Shown: positions 1 through 8,827 of the stretch, one piece after another
How the letters are laid out: every line of letters starts with the position of its first letter
Numbering within the stretch: position 1 is the first letter of the stretch
Assembly: GCA_963732775.1 (NCBI GenBank)
Contig: CAVTAR010000001.1
Coordinates: forward strand, 1,922,001 to 1,986,000
Source of the DNA: CAVRQM01 sp963732775
Lineage (GTDB): Bacteria > Pseudomonadota > Alphaproteobacteria > Acetobacterales > Acetobacteraceae
Direction of reading: 5' to 3'
DNA: 64,000 nucleotides
Translations under genes and position numbers: made by a program
Notes under the pieces: generated by a model
What the model was told of the DNA's origin: nothing
The model's database searches: none
Seen by the model: only the letters and a program-made list of their open reading frames with translations

Positions 1-2
1 AC

Positions 3-833
3 GGCGGGCACGAGGGCGAGACCGAGGAGCAGTTCTCCGCCCGCCTCGCCGACGAGCTGGAGCAGCTCATCCTCGCCGAGGGGCCGGAGACGGTGGCCGC
101 GTTCTGGGCCGAGCCGGTGATGGGCGCGGGCGGCGTGTTCGTCCCGCCACGCGGCTATTTCGAGCGCATCCAGGCGGTGCTGCGGAAATATGACGTGCTG
201 ATGGTGGCCGACGAGGTCATCAACGGCTTCTGGCGCACCGGCCAGTACTGGGGCAGCCAGACCTGCGGCGTGGAGCCAGACATCCTGGTGTGCGCCAAGG
301 CGCTGTCGGCGGCCTATCTGCCGATCAGCGCGGTGCTGGTCTCGGCCAAGGTGTTCGAGGGCGTCGCCGACGAGAGCAGCCGCATCGGCACGTTCGGCAC
401 CGGCTACACCTACACCGGCCACCCGGTCGCCGCCGCAGTCGCGATCGAGACGCTGCGCCAGTACGACGAACTGCGCATCGGCGAGCATGTGGCCGACGTG
501 GGCCCGCACCTGCAGGCCGGGCTGCGCGCGCGCTTCGCGGAGCACCCGCTGGTGGGCGAGGTGCGCGGCGTCGGCCTAATCGCGGCGGTGGAACTGGTGG
601 AGGACCGCGCGAGGCGGCGCAACTTCGACCCGGCCCGCAAGATGGGTGCGCGTGCGCAGAAGCTGGGCGAGGCGCGCGGGGTGATTGGCCGCGCCTGTGC
701 CAACGACGTGCTGGCGTTCAGCCCGCCGCTGATCATCACCAAGGCGGAGATCGACGAGGTGCTGGACGCCTTCTCCGGCGCGTTTGACGCGCTGGCCGCC
801 GAGGTCCGGCACGAGGCGCGGGCGGCGGCGTAG
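3..833 (+). CDS. Class-III PLP-dependent aminotransferase (5' truncated)
   Basis: C-terminal 276 codons of a fold-type I, class-III aminotransferase (omega-transaminase or aspartate aminotransferase family) that transfers an amino group to a 2-oxo acid using PLP. The frame is open from base 3, so the start lies before the window. Visible hallmarks are VADEVINGFWRTG (the Asp that contacts the PLP ring nitrogen) and CAKALSAAYLPISAV, whose Lys at about base 297 is the Schiff-base residue. The rest is the usual small C-terminal domain. The family is clear; the substrate (putrescine, beta-alanine, pyruvate or other) cannot be read from this part. The next gene faces it 2 bp away. Confidence 0.9.
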   Translation, partial: GGHEGETEEQFSARLADELEQLILAEGPETVAAFWAEPVMGAGGVFVPPRGYFERIQAVLRKYDVLMVADEVINGFWRTGQYWGSQTCGVEPDILVCAKALSAAYLPISAVLVSAKVFEGVADESSRIGTFGTGYTYTGHPVAAAVAIETLRQYDELRIGEHVADVGPHLQAGLRARFAEHPLVGEVRGVGLIAAVELVEDRARRRNFDPARKMGARAQKLGEARGVIGRACANDVLAFSPPLIITKAEIDEVLDAFSGAFDALAAEVRHEARAAA

Positions 834-835
834 CG

Positions 836-1522
836 CTACGCCCCCACCGCCAGCACCCGGTCGGCCAAGCGCTCGATATCCGCGTCCTCGATCCCAGCTG
901 CGCGCAGGGCGTCGCGGGTGTGCAGCAGGTACTCCGCGCAGGTGCCCAACTCGCCGTGCGCGGTGGCCAGGCGCCGCACCACCTCGTCCTCGGCGAGGTC
1001 GCCCGCGTAGTTGCGGCTCGCCTGGTCGATGGTGAAGGCGATCGCGTGGCTCGGCACGCCCTCTCCCGCCTCGAGCGCCACCCAGCGCGGCACGTAGCTG
1101 CCGGCGACCATTTCGCGCCGCCACAGCAGCACGAGGTCGCCGTGCAGCTCGGCCTCGTCCACCCGCAGCGCGATGCCGTCGCAGCCCCGCCCCGGGAGCA
1201 GGCCGAGCAGCAATCCCGGGCTCGCGGACGAGCCGCGCCCGGCGCGGGCCAGCAGGCAGAACGCCCGATGCCAGTCGCTCGCCCGCGCCCGCCGCCGCTC
1301 GGCCACCTGCACCGTGGGGTTCCACAGCAGCGAGCCATAGGCGAACAGCCACACGCCCGCCCCCGGGTCGGGGTTGCTCGCCAGCAGGCCGGCGAGCGAG
1401 GCGGCGCGCTCGGCTTCGGTCCAGAGGCGCAGGTCGGGAGCCGCCCGCGCGAGCATCTGCTCGAACCCGCCGCCTTGCAGCAACGCCCGGCTCAGCCGCG
1501 GCTCCACCTGCTCCAATCCCAC
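836..1522 (-). CDS. chaC: Glutathione-specific gamma-glutamylcyclotransferase, ChaC-like
   Basis: 228-residue ChaC-family protein. Known members cleave glutathione to 5-oxoproline and Cys-Gly in the cytosol. The substrate-binding signature VWLFAYGSLLWNP lies at residues 57-69, and LWRREMVAGSYVP near 133-145 holds the expected catalytic Glu. Length fits the family. A GTG start at 1522 was chosen because a GGGAG-type ribosome site sits just upstream and no ATG fits; the frame stays open further upstream, so a longer start is possible. Convergent with the aminotransferase and apparently monocistronic. Activity on glutathione is inferred from the family. Confidence 0.8.
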   Translation of the reverse strand: MGLEQVEPRLSRALLQGGGFEQMLARAAPDLRLWTEAERAASLAGLLASNPDPGAGVWLFAYGSLLWNPTVQVAERRRARASDWHRAFCLLARAGRGSSASPGLLLGLLPGRGCDGIALRVDEAELHGDLVLLWRREMVAGSYVPRWVALEAGEGVPSHAIAFTIDQASRNYAGDLAEDEVVRRLATAHGELGTCAEYLLHTRDALRAAGIEDADIERLADRVLAVGA

Positions 1523-1584
1523 CCCGCTCCCGGCCGGTCGAGCGACGAGCCTAGCAGGTCGCGTGCCGAGCGGGAGCGGTTGTG

Positions 1585-2019
1585 TCAGACGCTGCCGGCG
1601 ACGTAGGCCTTCAGGCTGTCCACCTCGTCGGCCTGTTCGTCGAGCCGCGCCTTGACCACGTCGCCGATGCTGACCAGGCCGACCAGCGCGCCCTCGTCCA
1701 CCACCGGCAGGTGGCGGAAGCGGCCGCGCGTCATCACCGCCATCGCCTCGCCCACCGAGGTCGCGGGCTGGGCCATCTCCACCTCGGCGGTCATCAGGTC
1801 GCCGGCAGTCATGCCCAGCGTCGCCGCGCCATGCTCGGCGAGCGCCCGCACGATGTCGCGCTCGCTCAGGATGCCGAGGATGTGCCCGCCCGCGTCCTGC
1901 ACCAGCATCGCCCCGATGCGCCGCGCGGCGAGTCGCCGGCAGACGTCGTCGATGCTGAGGGAGGGCAGGACCGAGGCCACGTCCCCGCCCTTGTGTCGCA
2001 AGATCCCCGCGATCGTCAT
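1585..2019 (-). CDS. CBS-domain pair protein
   Basis: 144-residue protein made almost only of two CBS motifs (about residues 8-62 and 76-135), with the typical GILSERDIVRAL and GLVSIGDVVKARL segments. Stand-alone CBS pairs bind adenine nucleotides and act as small energy or redox sensors; the partner here is unknown. ATG at 2019 is preceded by GGGAGGA at good spacing. The frame is open further upstream but that part is low-complexity and not conserved in character. Flanked by chaC and the Hint-domain gene on the same strand, without overlap. Confidence 0.85.
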   Translation of the reverse strand: MTIAGILRHKGGDVASVLPSLSIDDVCRRLAARRIGAMLVQDAGGHILGILSERDIVRALAEHGAATLGMTAGDLMTAEVEMAQPATSVGEAMAVMTRGRFRHLPVVDEGALVGLVSIGDVVKARLDEQADEVDSLKAYVAGSV

Positions 2020-2176
2020 GGCTGTCGTCCTCCCGTGTTTCGGGGGCGCTGGCCGCATCGTCGTCGTGTGCCGGAGGCGCCACCCGCTTACCGGGCCACC
2101 CCGTCGATGCGCGGGGTTCGCCGGCCGTGCGAGACTGCGCCCGCGTGTCACCGGCCTGCAAGCCGATCCTGCTGCC

Positions 2177-3514
2177 TCACGCGGCCCGCGCCGTGGCGGC
2201 TGGCGCCGACGGCAGCCAGTAACGCAGCATCGGCGCGGTCACGATCTCGATAGCGCGGGCCTGGCGCGACGGCGGCAGGCGCACTCGCGCCGCGCCGCCA
2301 GTCCAGCGCCAGCCGTCCTCGGGGTGATGCCAGCCCGCACTCAAGGCCGGGCCATCGAGGGCGAGGGGCCGGCCGTCGAGGCTGATCCGCGTGATCGCCA
2401 CCCCGAGCCGCCGCTCATCGCCGCTGTCGTCGCGCTGCGCCCAGGGCACGGCGCTGCGGCTGTCCAGCGCCACTTCGCGCGCGCCGGCCGGCAGCCAGGC
2501 GGTGGCGCGCGTGCCGTCCCAGCGCGTGGGCAGCCCCTGGCCCGCGGCCGAGAGCGACAGCGCCGCGTCGGCCGTCTCGCGAAAACCGAGCGCCGCCGCC
2601 TGGGCGCGCAGGCGCAGCCGAATCGTCGCCTGGCGGCCAGGATCGAGTTGCAGCGGCGCACAGGCGCTGCTCGCCCAGACCTGCATCGCCGGCCGGTGCT
2701 CGGCCAGGGCCAGGGGCGGCGCGTTCTCGAAGCCGGCGCGGTTGCCGGTGTCGAGATAGCTCTCGGCGGGCAATCCGTCGGCCAGCAGCACGTCGTGGTG
2801 CGGCAGCTCGACGTGCCAATAAGTCACGTAATCCGTGGGTTCCACGGCGATGCTTGCGTCGTTGACGAGATAGCGGACCGGCACCAGCACGCCGCCGACG
2901 AACACCGCATGGTCGGCAGACAGGCGCACGTCCCGGCGCGGGCACCCCGGCCCGAAGGCGCCGGCCAGCACGCGGACCGGCCAGGCCCGGGCCGGGTCGG
3001 CGGCGGTCGCGCAGTTCACGCGGCGGAACCCGGTCCAGACCACCGGGGCGGCAGCGCCGCCCAGCAGCGTGCGCACCCGGTCGCCGGGACGCAGTGCCTC
3101 CACAGCGACCAGCCCGCGATGCGTCTCGATGCGGGTGCCGGCAGCGAAACAGGCGGGCGCGGGCGGGCCGGCGGCGAACTGGCCATAGCCCGGCGTCGCG
3201 TCGTAGGTGGCGCCCAACCGCAGCGGGCCGGCGGAGAACAGGAAGTAGCCGCCCCAGCCGTCGGTGAACACGGCGCCCCCGGCGATGTCGCACACCGCCA
3301 GGAGCTGCAACTGGAACGGCGCGCCGGCGAGCGTGAAAGTCACGGTCACGGGGTCGCCGTCGCTGGCCACGATGCCGTCGAGCGCGACCGGATCGGCGTT
3401 GATGCTGCCGACCACGACCGAGGCCGGCTGGCCGTTCGCGGCCGCCATGAAGCTCACGGTGTCCGACCAGCTCCCGCCCGCGACCGGGGTCGCGGCATAG
3501 ACGTCGGCGGCCAT
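2177..3514 (-). CDS. Hint-domain (hedgehog/intein-fold) protein
   Basis: 445-residue protein. The first ~118 residues look like a beta-rich, secreted-type module without a clear signal peptide. At residue 122 the Hint domain begins with CFAAGTRIETHRG, followed by VEALRPGDRVRTL and later LSADHAVFVGGVLVPVRYLVN, the His-containing splice-block motif. Such Hint_2 proteins are frequent in Acetobacteraceae and Rhodobacteraceae; the Cys can drive self-cleavage by N-S acyl shift. After the Hint domain (about residue 260 on) comes a C-terminal region of unknown function. No partner gene is adjacent. The Hint call is firm; the biological role is unknown. Confidence 0.8.
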   Translation of the reverse strand: MAADVYAATPVAGGSWSDTVSFMAAANGQPASVVVGSINADPVALDGIVASDGDPVTVTFTLAGAPFQLQLLAVCDIAGGAVFTDGWGGYFLFSAGPLRLGATYDATPGYGQFAAGPPAPACFAAGTRIETHRGLVAVEALRPGDRVRTLLGGAAAPVVWTGFRRVNCATAADPARAWPVRVLAGAFGPGCPRRDVRLSADHAVFVGGVLVPVRYLVNDASIAVEPTDYVTYWHVELPHHDVLLADGLPAESYLDTGNRAGFENAPPLALAEHRPAMQVWASSACAPLQLDPGRQATIRLRLRAQAAALGFRETADAALSLSAAGQGLPTRWDGTRATAWLPAGAREVALDSRSAVPWAQRDDSGDERRLGVAITRISLDGRPLALDGPALSAGWHHPEDGWRWTGGAARVRLPPSRQARAIEIVTAPMLRYWLPSAPAATARAA

Positions 3515-3599
3515 CCTGCCCTCGCGTGACGATACCGGGGCAGTGTCCGCGGAGGGCGTTACCAGGCGGTTTCGCCAGCCCGCTCAGCATTGGCCCCGC

Positions 3600-4448
3600 T
3601 TAGCACGGGATCGGCACGAAGTGCTGGCTGGGGGTGACGAACTCCTGCTGGGCAGCGACCGTCAGCATCTCTCGCGAGCCGGCCTCCGCGGTGCGCGCGA
3701 GCACGCCCCAGACCGCGCTGCCGGCCGCCGCCAGCGCCGTGGGCGTGTCGGTGCCGGCCAGGAGGTGGTACAGGAACAGCGCCGCGACCGCGTCGCCCGC
3801 GCCGTTGAGCGCGAGGGGCAGCAGCCGCGTGCGCAGCAGCCAGCAGCCGTGCGCGTCGCCGGCCAGCATGTCGAGCGCGTCGGGCGGCGTCGCGTCGTGG
3901 CGCAGGCTCGTCACCAGCACCGTGGTCGGCCCGCACGCGCGCAGCGCCGCGATGGCGCGCTTGGCCTGCTCCAGCGTGGTACACGGCAGGCCGGTCAGCA
4001 GCTCCAGCTCGAACTGGTTCGGGGTCGCGATGTCGCAGGCCGGAAGCGCGCGGTCGCGCATCAGCTCGGCGATGCCGGCGCGGACGTAGACGCCGGTATC
4101 GGCGTCGCCGATCACCGGGTCGCAGCAATAGAGCGCGCGCGGGTTGGCGTGCTTGACCCGCGCGACCGCCTCCAGGATCGCCTCGCCGACATCGGCATCC
4201 CCCATGTAGCCGGACAGCACGGCGTCGCAGCTCGGCAGCACGCCACGTGCGGCGATGCCGTCGACCAGGGCCGCGACGTGGGCGGCCGGGAACACCTCGC
4301 CGGTCCAGGCGCCGTAGCCGGTGTGGTTGGAGAACTGCACGGTGTTGATCGCCCACACCTCGGCCCCCAGCCGTTGCAGCGGGAACACCGCCGAGGCGTT
4401 GCCGACATGGCCGTAGGCGACCCAGGACTGGATGGAGAGGATGTTCAC
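3600..4448 (-). CDS. pdxY: Pyridoxal kinase
   Basis: 282-residue ribokinase-family pyridoxal kinase, phosphorylating pyridoxal to PLP in the vitamin B6 salvage pathway. N-terminus NILSIQSWVAYGHVGNASA and the conserved FSNHTGYGAWTG segment match PdxY. The C-terminal NGAGDAVAALFLYHLL carries the anion-hole/catalytic Asp motif of the family (GxGD). GTG at 4448 is the start because homology begins exactly there and GGGAG lies upstream; the in-frame ATG further up would add a non-homologous leader. Diverges from rpmE across about 118 bp that should contain both promoters. Confidence 0.9.
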   Translation of the reverse strand: MNILSIQSWVAYGHVGNASAVFPLQRLGAEVWAINTVQFSNHTGYGAWTGEVFPAAHVAALVDGIAARGVLPSCDAVLSGYMGDADVGEAILEAVARVKHANPRALYCCDPVIGDADTGVYVRAGIAELMRDRALPACDIATPNQFELELLTGLPCTTLEQAKRAIAALRACGPTTVLVTSLRHDATPPDALDMLAGDAHGCWLLRTRLLPLALNGAGDAVAALFLYHLLAGTDTPTALAAAGSAVWGVLARTAEAGSREMLTVAAQQEFVTPSQHFVPIPC

Positions 4449-4566
4449 GCGGCGGCGCTCCCGCTGACGCAGGCACGCGTGATTGCATGGCCCGGTCCGC
4501 GCCGCTATATGCGCCGCTGCGCCCGGCCGGTCGGGATCGGCGGGGCCATCGCGAGGACACCTGAGC

Positions 4567-4794
4567 ATGAAGCCCGGCATCCACCCCGACTACCACGAGA
4601 TCAACATCATCATGACCGACGGGACGGCGTTCACGACCCGCTCCTGCATGGGCAAGCCGGGCGACACGCTGCGGCTGGACATCGACCCGAAGTCGCACCC
4701 GGCCTGGACCGGCGTGCAGCGCATGATGGACACCGGCGGCCAGGTGGCGAAGTTCAACAAGAGGTTCGCCGGCATCGGCGCCAGCAAGGGCTGA
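4567..4794 (+). CDS. rpmE: 50S ribosomal protein L31
   Basis: 75-residue large-subunit ribosomal protein bL31. It opens with MKPGIHPDYHEINIIMTDG, as expected. The zinc-binding CxxC pair of the C+ type is absent, so this is the zinc-independent form. ATG at 4567 is the conserved N-terminus; the ribosome site upstream is weak (GAGGAC about 9 bp ahead). Followed within 40 bp by a strong intrinsic terminator, so it is probably transcribed alone. Confidence 0.95.
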   Translation: MKPGIHPDYHEINIIMTDGTAFTTRSCMGKPGDTLRLDIDPKSHPAWTGVQRMMDTGGQVAKFNKRFAGIGASKG

Positions 4795-4830
4795 AACGCG
4801 CTTGCACAGCCTGCCATGTCCTGAAGCAGG

Positions 4831-4860
4831 CCCGCCCCTTGAACCGGGGGGCGGGTTTTC
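4831..4860 (+). terminator. Rho-independent terminator of rpmE
   Basis: Perfect 8-bp stem CCCGCCCC / GGGGCGGG with a 9-nt loop, directly followed by TTTT. It lies 37 bp after the rpmE stop codon, as expected for a single-gene ribosomal protein transcript. Confidence 0.85.
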
Positions 4861-4972
4861 CATATTCCTGCTGAATGTCCGAGGCGCCATCACGGGCTTC
4901 GGGGACTGACCGCGGGCCGGCCCCATTCGGGCGGTCCCAACATGCAACCTTGCTCTCGCAGGAGGTTCATGC

Positions 4973-5423
4973 ATGACGCACGTTCGATTTGCGTCCGCTG
5001 TTCCGTACCGCCATCGGCTTCGACCGCTGGCGCGGATGGTCGACGCCGCCGCGACCACGCGCCGATGCGTCCTATCCCGCCCTACAACATCGAGAAGACC
5101 GGCGATGACAGCTATCGCCTGACCATGGCGGTGGCCGGCTTCGGCCCCGAGGACATCGAGCTGACCGTCAAGGAGAACACGCTGCATGGTCGCCGGCCGC
5201 GTCGCGGCCGAGGCGCCGAAGGCGCCGAGGTGCTGTATCGCGGCATCGCCGGCCGCGCGTTCGAGCGCCGGTTCGTGCTCGCCGACCATATCGTGGTCGA
5301 GGGCGCGGACCTGCAGAACGGCCTGCTGCATGTCGGCCTGAAGCGCGTGGTGCCCGAGGCGCTGAAGCCCCGCCGCATCGCGGTCGAACGGCGCGGCGCC
5401 GCAGCTCGCGGCGGCAACGATAG
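4973..5423 (+). CDS. Small heat-shock protein, Hsp20/alpha-crystallin family (frame interrupted)
   Basis: ATP-independent holdase chaperone of the IbpA/HspH type. The alpha-crystallin core is clear: YNIEKTGDDSYRLTMAVAG, then FGPEDIELTVKENTLHV and LADHIVVEGADLQNGLLHV. ATG at 4973 follows an AGGAGG ribosome site. The N-terminal segment (DLRPLFRTAIGFDR, then ARMVDAAAT, then ASYPPYNIEK) can be read only by changing frame several times, each change being one extra base near a codon boundary. The true stop is uncertain; TAG at 5421-5423 is one option, and the main frame runs to 5541. Family certain, exact ends not. Confidence 0.75.
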
Positions 5424-5446
5424 CTCAGCGACGCGCAGGCGACCGC

Positions 5447-5734
5447 TCAGGCGGCATAAGCTGCGCCGCGGCGCACGTCGGAGGGGGCCGGGCGATCCGG
5501 CCCCCTTCCTTCGCGCTGTATCGACAGGCTGGCGGTGTTGAAGAACGCGTCGGCCGCGCTGCGATGACCCGCTTGCGGGCGATTTCGCCTCGACCCGGGC
5601 GATCTCGGCCCGCAGTTCGGCGATGTAGGCCTCCAGTTCCGCCGACTCCCAGCGTATCGAGGCGCAGCGGCTGCAGGCGACCCGGCGGCGGCGCTGGGTT
5701 CGTCGTCGTCATGCATCTGGTGTTTGTCGTCCAT
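5447..5734 (-). CDS. DUF1192-family small protein (frame interrupted)
   Basis: Short coiled-coil protein matching DUF1192, a family of about 60-70 residues common in Rhodospirillales, of unknown function. Read across frame changes it gives PLRLDTLGV, then ELEAYIAELRAEIARVEAEIA, written here only in part, and AADAFFNTAS, the family's usual order of an ELEAYIAEL helix and a terminal AADAFF. Start taken at ATG 5734 (an ATG at 5716 is the alternative). No stop is met soon after AADAFF in any frame, so the 3' end given (5447) is the first in-frame stop and probably too far. Convergent with the Hsp20 gene. Confidence 0.55.
   Translation of the reverse strand: MDDKHQMHDDDEPSAAAGSPAAAAPRYAGSRRNWRPTSPNCGPRSPGSRRNRPQAGHRSAADAFFNTASLSIQREGRGPDRPAPSDVRRGAAYAA
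5483..5511. terminator. Strong hairpin between convergent genes, possible bidirectional terminator
   Basis: 9-bp perfect stem GGGGGCCGG / CCGGCCCCC with loop GCGAT, followed by TTCCTT. It sits between the Hsp20 gene and the oppositely oriented DUF1192 gene. There is only a short T tract, so termination is plausible but not certain. It falls inside the open reading frame of the DUF1192 gene, whose real C-terminus may therefore be shorter. Confidence 0.5.
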
Positions 5735-5883
5735 CCTGCTACGTGACCTCGGCATGGCCGTGCCGTTTGCACCCTTGACCGGGAAGCGGGCCGCGGTCCA
5801 TATGCCCGGCTTCCCGATCTGTCCGGCACGCCCTCACGACAGTGTCGCGCGCCGCTGCGCGAGCCCCGAGGTTATAGAGTGCC

Positions 5884-6470
5884 ATGACACTGCCCTTGAT
5901 GCCGAAAGCCACCGCGGTGTGGCTGATCGAGAAGACCGCGCTCACCTTCACGCAGATCGCCGATTTCTGCGGCATGCACCCGCTCGAGGTCCAGGCCATC
6001 GCCGACGGCGAGGTGGCGCCAGGGCATCGTCGGCTACGATCCGGTGGCCAACGGCCAGGTGACGCTGGAGGAGATCCATCGCTGCGAGGCCGATCCCGGC
6101 GCTGCGGCTGAAGCTGCATGGCCAGCGCATTCCCGCTGCCGAAGCGGCTCGCGCGGCGCGCGCTACACGCCGGTTGCCAAGCGCAACGACCGGCCGGATG
6201 GCATCGCCTTCCTGCTGCGCAACTATCCCGCAGCTCACCGAGGCGCAGATCGGCAAGCTGATGGGCACGACCAAGGAGACGATCCAGAAGGTGCGCGACC
6301 GCAGCCACTGGAACACCGCCAACATCAAGCCGCGCGATCCGGTGATCCTGGGCCTGTGCAGCCAGACCGATCTGAATGCCATGGTGGTCGCAGGCCAATG
6401 AGCGGCTGGCCCGCGAGGGCCACGCCGTGCCGGTCCGCCGCCGATGCCGGACGCCGACGAGGCGGCCTGA
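5884..6470 (+). CDS. trcR: Cell-cycle transcriptional regulator TrcR, DUF1013 family (frame interrupted)
   Basis: About 195-residue DUF1013 protein; the Caulobacter member TrcR binds near RNA polymerase at highly expressed promoters. It begins MTLPLMPKATAVWLIEKTAL at ATG 5884 and shows the helix-turn-helix-like FTQIADFCGMHPLEVQAIADG and LTEAQIGKLMGTTKETIQKV segments, then RDRSHWNTANIKPRDPV. At least four frame changes occur (about 6018, 6095, 6230, 6390), each an extra base at a codon boundary, e.g. gcg-c-cag and ccc-g-gcg. The protein is otherwise complete, so I treat the breaks as sequence faults. Identity is secure. Confidence 0.88.
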
Positions 6471-6552
6471 CCCGAGCGCTCGCCGACAGCGCATCCGGCA
6501 GCGTCGAGCTTGCTCCCATCTGTGGAGCCGGTCGCGTCGGGGACCGTCGCGG

Positions 6553-6763
6553 TCACTGCGATAGGGCGACACGCGGCGCCGTCAGGCGTGCGCCGTCGTC
6601 GCTCCGCAGCCGCTCCATCTCCTCCTTCAGTCGCAGCTTCTCGAGCTTCAGCCTGGCCATCGCGTCCGCGTCCGGCCGCGGCCGGTGGTCTTCGCTCCGA
6701 GATGCGGGCTTCCAGGCCGGCGTGGCGGGTCTTCAGGCTCTCGAGGCGGGACTGCAGGCTCAT
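6553..6763 (-). CDS. YdcH-like DUF465 protein
   Basis: About 69-residue alpha-helical protein of the DUF465 (YdcH) family, function unknown. It starts MSLQSRLESLKTRHAGLEA at ATG 6763 after a GGAGGAGG ribosome site. After one extra C (gag-c-gaa, near 6700) it continues DADAMARLKLEKLRLKEEM and ends at TGA 6553; the span is exactly 70 codons plus one base, which supports a single insertion. Divergent from a second DUF465 gene at 6928. Confidence 0.8.
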
Positions 6764-6927
6764 GGTGCCTCCTCCAGTCTGATGGTGACCGAGCTGCCGG
6801 TCCTCACGGGGCGCGGCGGCACCCCACGGTACCCGCAATGACCGCGGTCCGTGCCATGCAATTGCAATGCGCGGCCGCTCGCGCCTGCCACGTCAATCGC
6901 GCCGCGTCCGTCGACGCATCGTGCATA

Positions 6928-7147
6928 GTGTCAAGAGAACGCCATGTAACCGACCGCGATTCCCTGCTGCGCAAGCTGCATGAACTGCGCAGCGAGCACC
7001 GGGACCTCGACACGGTGATCGCCCGCCTGTCCGACCAGGGCGCGATCGACCAGTTGCAGATCGAGCGGCTCAAGAAGCGCAAGCTGCTGCTGAAGGACGA
7101 GATCGCGCTGGCTGGAATCCCGGCTGATCCCGGACACCATCGCATGA
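6928..7147 (+). CDS. YdcH-like DUF465 protein, second copy, upstream of purE
   Basis: Helical DUF465 protein: DSLLRKLHELRSEHRDLDTV, then IDQLQIERLKKRKLLLKDEI and, after one extra base (ctg-g-ctg, about 7111), ESRLIPDTIA before TGA at 7145-7147. The stop overlaps the purE ATG (ATGA), implying translational coupling; a ydcH-like gene just before purE is a common alphaproteobacterial arrangement. The start is unclear: GTG at 6928 is in frame, while an ATG at 6943 is followed directly by TAA and would fit only if two bases were spurious. Confidence 0.75.
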
Positions 7148-7659
7148 GCGGACCGCGCGGGCGGGCGCCGCTGGTCGGCGTCATCATGGGCAGCCAGTCG
7201 GACTGGGCGACCCTGCGCCACGCGGCCGAGACGCTCGACCGGCTGGGCGTCGCGCACGAGGTGCGCATCGTCTCCGCCCACCGCACGCCGGACCGGCTGG
7301 CCGCCTATGCCGAGACGGCGCGCGGGCGCGGGGCCTGCGGGTGCATCATCGCCGGCGCCGGCGGGGCGGCGCACCTGCCGGGCATGTGCGCCGCCTGGAC
7401 GGCCTTGCCGGTGCTCGGCGTGCCGGTCGAGAGCCGCGGCACTGAACGGGCATGGATTCGCTGCTGTCGATCGTGCAGATGCCGGCCGGCATCCCGGTCG
7501 GCACGCTGGCGATCGGCCGCGCGGGCGCGGTCAACGCCGCCCTGCTGGCCGCCGCCATCCTGGCCGTCGGCGACCCGGCGCTTGGCCGAGCGGCTGGACG
7601 CGTATCGCGCCGCGCAGACCGAGGCGGTGGCCGAGCGTCCCACCCGGCAGCCGGCGTGA
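7144..7659 (+). CDS. purE: N5-carboxyaminoimidazole ribonucleotide mutase (frame interrupted)
   Basis: Class I PurE, converting N5-CAIR to CAIR in purine biosynthesis. Hallmarks: VGVIMGSQSDWATLRHAAET, VRIVSAHRTPDRLAAYAETA, CIIAGAGGAAHLPGM and, after the break, MDSLLSIVQMPAGIPVGTLA. Two extra bases around 7437-7450 (cgc-g-gca and aac-g-ggc) split the frame between PVESR and ALNGMDS. ATG 7144 overlaps the preceding stop. The stop TGA at 7657 overlaps the GTG start of purK, so ydcH-purE-purK form a tightly coupled operon. Confidence 0.92.
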   Translation: MSGPRGRAPLVGVIMGSQSDWATLRHAAETLDRLGVAHEVRIVSAHRTPDRLAAYAETARGRGACGCIIAGAGGAAHLPGMCAAWTALPVLGVPVESRGTERAWIRCCRSCRCRPASRSARWRSAARARSTPPCWPPPSWPSATRRLAERLDAYRAAQTEAVAERPTRQPA

Positions 7660-8827
7660 CCGGCTGCTGCCGCCCGAACGCCACCATCGGCATCGTCGGC
7701 GGCGGCCAGCTTGGGCGCATGTCGGCGATGGCGGCGGCCCGTCTCGGCTACCGCTGCCACATCCTGACGCCCGAGCCGGACAGCCCGGCGCAGCAGGTCA
7801 GCGGCCGGCATCACGCTCGGCGACTACGAGGACCCGGCGGCGCTGCGCGACTTCGCGGCGCTGTGGACGTCATCACCTTCGAATTCGAGAACGTCAGCGC
7901 CGAGGGGCTCGACCTGCTGGCCTCGCTGCAGCCGGTGCACCCCTCCCCCGCCGTGCTGCGCATCAGCCAGGACCGGCATTGCGGAGAAGTCCTTCCTCAA
8001 CGGCGATCGGCGTGCAGCACCGCGCCGTGGCGGCCGGTGGACGAGCTTCGGCGCCAGCTGTGAGGCAGCCGTCGCCGAACTCGGGCCTGCCGGCGATCCT
8101 GAAGACCACCCGCCTGGGCTACGACGGCCGGGCCAGGCGCTGCTGCGCACGCAGGCCGATCTGGCGCCGGCCTGGGCCGCGCTGGTGCCGCAGCCGCTGA
8201 TCCTGGAGGCGCGTCGTGGATTTCGCCTGCGAGATCAGCGTGGTCGTGGCGCGCGGCGCGGACGGCGGCTACGCTGGCGTTCGACGCGGTGGAGAACCGC
8301 CACCGCGACCACATCCTCGACCTGACGTTCGCGCCCGCCCGCATCGACCGAGATGACCGCCGCGGCCGCGCAGGCGACCTGGCGCGGCGGGTGGCCGACG
8401 GCGCTCGATCTGGTCGGGCTGCTGGCGGTGGAGATGTTCGTCGACCGCCGACGGCCGCGTGCTGGTCAACGAGATCGCGCCGCGGCCGCACAACTCCGGC
8501 CACTGGACCATCGACGCCTGCCCGGCGAGCCAGTTCGAGCTGCACATCCGCGCCGTCGCCGGCCTGCCGCTGCGCCGGCGGGGCGGCACTCGGACGCGGT
8601 GATGAAGAACCTGGTCGGGCCCGGAGGAGACGGCGCTGTGGCCGGCAGATCGCTCGCCACGCCGGGGCTGATCCCGCATCTCTACGGCAAGGCCGAGGCG
8701 CGGCCGGGGCGCAAGATGGGGCATGTCACGCGCCTGTTCCCGCGCGGCGCGCCTGCCGGGCGCGTTCGGCGTGGCGGACGCGCTGGGCGTGCTGGGAGGC
8801 GGCTACCAGGGCGGGGGCGGCGGATAG
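7656..8827 (+). CDS. purK: 5-(carboxyamino)imidazole ribonucleotide synthase (frame interrupted)
   Basis: ATP-grasp enzyme making N5-CAIR from AIR, bicarbonate and ATP; partner of PurE. From GTG 7656: ATIGIVGGGQLGRMSAMAAA, then DVITFEFENVSAEGLDLLAS, FACEISVVVARGADGGYA, VNEIAPRPHNSGHWTIDA and LIPHLYGKAEARPGRKMGHV, all in order. At least nine frame changes occur between 7800 and 8765, nearly all one-base gains at codon boundaries (agc-g-gcc, cgg-c-att, aac-g-gcg, gtg-c-agc) plus one loss in a GG run near 7863. Full length (about 385 residues) is preserved across the breaks. Its last codons overlap a convergent gene. Confidence 0.9.
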
